A DNA stretch of 64,000 nt. Source: Mesorhizobium sp. B2-3-4 (GTDB lineage Bacteria; Pseudomonadota; Alphaproteobacteria; Rhizobiales; Rhizobiaceae). The stretch lies in contig NZ_VFVY01000021.1 of assembly GCF_006442315.1 (NCBI RefSeq), positions 79,024-143,023 on the forward strand, given 5' to 3'. This document shows positions 61,107 through 64,000 of the stretch, in pieces. Below the pieces are notes generated by a model. The model made no database searches and was not told the origin of the DNA. It was given only the letters and a program-made list of their open reading frames with translations. Each line of letters starts with the position of its first letter. Position 1 is the first letter of the stretch. Position numbers and translations under genes: made by a program.

Positions 61107-61703
61107 ATGCCGCGTCTTTTCACCGCCCTCGAAATTCCGCGTGATGCCGCCCTTTCGCTGTCCCTGCTCCGGGGCGGCCTGCCCGGGGCCCGCTGGATCG
61201 ATGTCGAAAACTACCATTTGACGCTGCGCTTCATCGGCGATGTCGAGGGCCACGTCGCCGACGAGATCGCCAATGCGCTCGACCGTGTCCATCGCCCCTC
61301 CTTTTCGCTGACTCTCTCGGGTGTCGGCGCCTTCGGCCAGAAGAAGCCGCATGCCGTCTGGGCCGGCGTTGCCCCGTCACCCGACCTGACCGCGCTGCAG
61401 GGCGAGATCGACCGCATCTGCCAGCGGCTCGGCCTGCCCGCCGACCCCCGCAAGTTCACGCCGCATGTGACGCTGGCGCGGCTGCGCAATTCGAGCCCGC
61501 TCGATGTCGCCCAATATCTCTCGGCGCGCGGCAATTTCTCGACGCTGCCCTTCCGCATCGGCCGTTTCGTCCTGATGTCGTCGCGCGATTCGGTCGGCGG
61601 CGGCCCCTATATCGTCGAGGAAGCCTGGCCGCTGTCGGGTGTCGATACACGCGCCGTCAGCCGTGCCGCCAGCGCCTCCGACGCCTCGCGGATCATGCGA
61701 TAG
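61107..61703 (+). CDS. thpR: RNA 2',3'-cyclic phosphodiesterase ThpR
   Basis: 198 residues from MPRLFTALEIPRDAALSLSLLRGG (61107; GGAAGGGAGG upstream). The 2H phosphoesterase repeats are complete: HLTLRFIGDV near 40 and HVTLARLRN near 125 (both His and Thr of each HxTL). Opens RNA 2',3'-cyclic phosphates to 2'-phosphates. The last 97 bases overlap the convergent tyrosine-phosphatase gene, unusually long for two functional genes. Confidence 0.93.
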   Translation: MPRLFTALEIPRDAALSLSLLRGGLPGARWIDVENYHLTLRFIGDVEGHVADEIANALDRVHRPSFSLTLSGVGAFGQKKPHAVWAGVAPSPDLTALQGEIDRICQRLGLPADPRKFTPHVTLARLRNSSPLDVAQYLSARGNFSTLPFRIGRFVLMSSRDSVGGGPYIVEEAWPLSGVDTRAVSRAASASDASRIMR

Positions 61704-62119
61704 ACCGAAGCGAAGGCTTCCTGGTCCTCGTAATAGGGGTCCGGCACGTCGCGCCCCTGTCCTTGCGCGAATTCCAGGAACAGATGGACACGGTCGCGCA
61801 ATGCCGCCGGCGCCAGCGCCTTCAAGTCGGCGACAACCGACCGGTCCATGCCGAGGATCAGGTCGAAGCGCTGAAAATCCGCCCGCGTGATCCGGCGCGC
61901 CCGCTGCCCCGAAATATCGATGCCGTGACGCGTCGCGACCGCGATCGAACGCGGATCCGGGGCGGAGCCGACCTCCCAGCCGCTGGTGGCGGCCGAATCG
62001 AGCAGCATGCCCTGCCCGCGCTGCGCCCAGACGGCGCCAAAGACGCCTTCCGCCAATGGCGACCGGCAGATGTTGCCGAGGCAGACGAAAAGAATGGAAT
62101 TTATGGGCTTTATGCTCAT
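61607..62119 (-). CDS. Low-molecular-weight protein-tyrosine phosphatase
   Basis: 170 residues from MSIKPINSILFVCLGNICRSPLAEGVF (62119). P-loop VCLGNICRSPLAE holds the nucleophilic Cys and Arg (CxxxxCRS pattern, residues ~13-20), and the general acid Asp is in DVPDPYYEDQEAFASVYRMI near 127. Its C-terminus, with an SGQASSTI tail, overlaps the end of thpR by 97 bp. Rhizobial members act on exopolysaccharide tyrosine kinases or arsenate-like substrates; role here not decided. Confidence 0.94.
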   Translation of the reverse strand: MSIKPINSILFVCLGNICRSPLAEGVFGAVWAQRGQGMLLDSAATSGWEVGSAPDPRSIAVATRHGIDISGQRARRITRADFQRFDLILGMDRSVVADLKALAPAALRDRVHLFLEFAQGQGRDVPDPYYEDQEAFASVYRMIREASEALAARLTARVSTPDSGQASSTI

Positions 62120-62223
62120 TCGATATGCGCCATTTGTGCATTTGGAACCCCAAAACCGCAAGGCACTTCGGGGCGACTTGCATTATGGTGAGGGTCAAAT
62201 CCGAGATAGCACGGGAAATCATC

Positions 62224-62520
62224 ATGACGAGAGAAAAACTCAGCAGGGACGCCATCACCGCTGCCCTTGCCGAACTCGGCGACTGGTCGCTGGCCACGGA
62301 CGGCGCCTCGATCAAGCGCAGCTTTGTTTTCAGGAATTTCTCCGAAGCCTTCGCCTTCATGACCCGCGTCGCGCTCGCCGCCGAAAAGATGGACCATCAC
62401 CCCGACTGGTCGAATGTCTACAAGACCGTCGACGTGACGCTGAACACCCATGACGCCGGCGGCGTCACCGCGCTCGACATCGAACTGGCCAGGAAGATGA
62501 ACCGTTTTGCCGGCGGCTGA
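62224..62520 (+). CDS. phhB: Pterin-4a-carbinolamine dehydratase
   Basis: 98 residues from MTREKLSRDAITAALAELGDWSLA (62224). The active-site block KMDHHPDWSNVYKTVDVTLNTHDAGGVTALDIELARKMN near residues 54-92 contains the three catalytic His residues and the typical Pro-Asp-Trp. Dehydrates 4a-hydroxytetrahydropterin made by phenylalanine hydroxylase or a relative; no hydroxylase is nearby. Confidence 0.95.
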   Translation: MTREKLSRDAITAALAELGDWSLATDGASIKRSFVFRNFSEAFAFMTRVALAAEKMDHHPDWSNVYKTVDVTLNTHDAGGVTALDIELARKMNRFAGG

Positions 62521-62737
62521 GACGTGAAGGAGTGTCGAAGCCGGCACCCCACCTTCAGGGCCGTTTGTTAAGAGTCAGCCCAATTGGCCACGATTGGGGC
62601 GCATGCGTCGAACTGGAGAGCAGTTCGCGCCGTGGTGGCGTTTTTGAGCCCGCATCTTGCAGCCGGGTCCGGCTTTCACCACATTTTGATCCGCGGGCAT
62701 GCGCTTGGACGCGCATGGGGTCCGCCAGGAGAGATGA

Positions 62738-63100
62738 ATGGCGCAGGAATCCGGTTTTGACTTCTTCGGCTTTGGCGACAAGCTGGGCGGCGAAGGCGAA
62801 GTGCGCGAAAAATTCTGGCGCACGGCCAAGAGGGCCGCGCGGCAGATTCCGTTCATGGAAGACGTCGTCGCCGCCTATTACTGTGCCATGGACAAGAACA
62901 CGCCGCTGCGTGCCAAGGGCATATTGGTGGCCGCGCTCGGCTATTTCGTGCTGCCGGTGGACCTCATTCCCGACTTCATCTTCGGCCTTGGCTTCACTGA
63001 CGACATCGCAGTGCTGACCGCCGCGATCACCGCCGTCAGCGCCCATATCACCCCGGCGCACCGGCAGGCCGCCAAGGACGCCATCGCGGATAGATCCTGA
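62738..63100 (+). CDS. DUF1232 (YkvA) family protein
   Basis: 120 residues. The DUF1232 core AMDKNTPLRAKGILVAALGYFVLPVDLIPDFIFGLGFTDDIAVLTAAITAV near 50-100, with the conserved YFVLPVDLIPD and FTDD, suggests a short hairpin membrane protein. Start at 62738 follows AGGAGAG. Function unknown across bacteria. Confidence 0.9.
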   Translation: MAQESGFDFFGFGDKLGGEGEVREKFWRTAKRAARQIPFMEDVVAAYYCAMDKNTPLRAKGILVAALGYFVLPVDLIPDFIFGLGFTDDIAVLTAAITAVSAHITPAHRQAAKDAIADRS

Positions 63101-63384
63101 GTTCCGCGGCTGAATGCCGCCGCGCCGGCCCGGTCTCTGGACAGGGCCGTTCAGCGACGGACCAAAAGTCAAACTCTTGCCGTTTTCGTGGCCTCCAAGT
63201 CGCCGAAGGGACGTCGCGCCAGCCGCTTTCAAGGTGGCGGCGCGGGAATGGCGGCGGTTTCCTGGGGTGAAGGTCCTTTTCTCTTGGGAACTTCACCGTT
63301 TGGTAACCCAGATTAAATCAAAATGAAGCGACGGCAGGACGCCATGCGGCCAGCCTCCGCACCATTTGGAATACGGGAAAAACG

Positions 63385-63888
63385 ATGCGCGGATTGATTG
63401 CACTAGTTTCGAGCCTGGTCCTGGCGGCCTCGGCAGCGCCGGCCCTGGCGCAGCAGGCCACCAAGATCGGCCAGCACAATGCCTGGGGCACCTACAGCTA
63501 CCAGGCGTCGGGCGGCAAGGTCTGCTACGTGCTGACCGTGCCGACCGACAAGCAGCCGCCGACGCTCGACCATGGCGACATGTTCTTCTTCGTCAGCCAG
63601 CGGCCCGGCCAGCAGGTCTCCTATGAGCCCCAGTTCATCGCCGGCTATAATTTCCAGGAAGGCTCCAAAGCCACCGTCACCATCGACAAGAAGTCGTTCT
63701 CGATGTTCACCCGCGGCAAGTCGGCCTGGGTCGAGAACGCCGCCGAGGAACCGGTGCTGATCGCCGCCATGAAGACCGGCTCGGACATGAAGGTCACGGC
63801 GAAATCGGGCCGCGGCAACCCGACCTCCTACGTCTTTTCGCTGAAGGGCATTTCGGCGGCGCTGTCCTCGATCGCCAAGTGCAAATAG
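63385..63888 (+). CDS. Invasion-associated locus B (IalB)-family secreted protein
   Basis: 167 residues with a signal peptide (MRGLIALVSSLVLAASAAPALA, residue 22). The mature domain starts HNAWGTYSYQASGGKVCYVLTVPTDKQPP and carries DMFFFVSQRPGQQVSYEPQFIAGYNFQEGSKATVTIDKKSFSMFTRGKSAWVEN, the IalB pattern seen in Bartonella and Brucella relatives, with two cysteines (KVCYVL and AKCK). In non-pathogens the family is common and its role is unclear. Confidence 0.88.
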   Translation: MRGLIALVSSLVLAASAAPALAQQATKIGQHNAWGTYSYQASGGKVCYVLTVPTDKQPPTLDHGDMFFFVSQRPGQQVSYEPQFIAGYNFQEGSKATVTIDKKSFSMFTRGKSAWVENAAEEPVLIAAMKTGSDMKVTAKSGRGNPTSYVFSLKGISAALSSIAKCK

Positions 63889-63924
63889 GCCGGTAGCTCG
63901 ATTTTGAAGCAAAAGGCCGGGCAA

Positions 63925-64000
63925 TGAACTGACCCCCGAAAGTTGGACGGTTCATTGAGCTGGTAGATTTAAGGGCTGGTTCCTGTATTGCACAGGGGCC
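63925..64000. mobile_element. End of an IS3-family insertion sequence, continues beyond window
   Basis: The terminal repeat TGAACTGACCCCCGAAAGTTGGAC at 63925 is typical of IS3-family (IS150-like) ends. The adjoining minus-strand frame is the tail of an OrfB transposase, so this is the 3' end of the element. It starts 37 bp after the IalB-type gene. Target-site duplication cannot be checked because the other end is outside. Confidence 0.8.
63952..64000 (-). CDS. IS3-family transposase OrfB, C-terminal tail only
   Basis: Reading on the minus strand from the window edge gives APVQYRNQPLNLPAQ and then TGA. A PVQYR tail close to the stop codon is characteristic of IS3-family OrfB integrases. All catalytic residues lie beyond the edge. 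Confidence 0.7.
   Translation of the reverse strand, partial: APVQYRNQPLNLPAQ

Overview
The window is high-GC, dense alphaproteobacterial chromosome. Several things point to the Rhizobiales, most likely Mesorhizobium or a close Phyllobacteriaceae relative: an mdh-sucCDAB-lpdA operon, a Brucella-type Omp19 lipoprotein, a ccm cytochrome c maturation cluster, rplS/trmD/rimM with alphaproteobacterial features, and many rhizobial intergenic palindromic repeats. Genus is inferred from protein character, not from a search. It is ordinary core chromosome, not a symbiosis island; the only mobile DNA seen is the end of an IS3-type element at the right edge. I found no tRNA, rRNA or CRISPR array.

Layout. 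1-2.4 kb: two tandem membrane GGDEF proteins. 2.5-8 kb: leuC, a methyltransferase, an orphan amino-acid ABC permease/binding-protein pair separated by a large inverted repeat, and the ohr-ohrR peroxide module with a candidate operator. 8.1-12.1 kb: rplS, a TSUP permease on the opposite strand, trmD, rimM and xerC. 12.2-14.4 kb: a GumN/TraB protein, a DUF2867 protein, a decayed second GumN fragment and an Ala-Pro-repeat membrane protein. 14.5-25.6 kb: the minus-strand TCA operon mdh-sucC-cupin-DUF1579-sucD-sucA-sucB-secreted protein-SDR-lpdA. 25.8-32.9 kb: GNAT, zapE, omp19, VOC protein, secreted proteins, MBL-fold hydrolase, acetyltransferase and a DUF1328 peptide. 33-38.4 kb: plus-strand dapF-mtaB-ftsY-yciB and a flavin-type oxidase. 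38.4-41 kb: FMN reductase, tautomerase, SMP-30 protein and a DUF1127 peptide. 41.1-46.5 kb: ccmG-ccmD-(ccmC missing)-ccmB-ccmA divergent from acnA, with an Irr/ICE-like box between. 46.6-54.3 kb: a ceramidase-like membrane protein, a DUF1223 protein, and a six-gene polyamine-type uptake and oxidation operon with its own XRE-cupin regulator. 54.4-64 kb: a possible small RNA, DUF2794, an acetyltransferase, a Bax-inhibitor-like protein, an ABC export pair, a TesA-like esterase, thpR, a tyrosine phosphatase, phhB, a DUF1232 protein, an IalB-family protein and the IS end.

Most unusual points: (1) two different intergenic palindromic repeat families lie in frame inside the acidic N-terminal region of ftsY; (2) three long inverted repeats are built from tandem 7-nt or 8-nt units (about 21.5, 46.5 and 55.2 kb), and two of them supply the stop codon of the neighbouring gene; (3) ccmC is absent from its normal slot, where only a 20-codon ORF overlapping ccmD by ATGA remains; (4) an Irr-type palindrome lies between ccmA and acnA; (5) a minus-strand hairpin-plus-terminator unit near 54.45 kb has no coding gene upstream of it. 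Function calls rest on recognisable motifs and lengths; no database search was possible.
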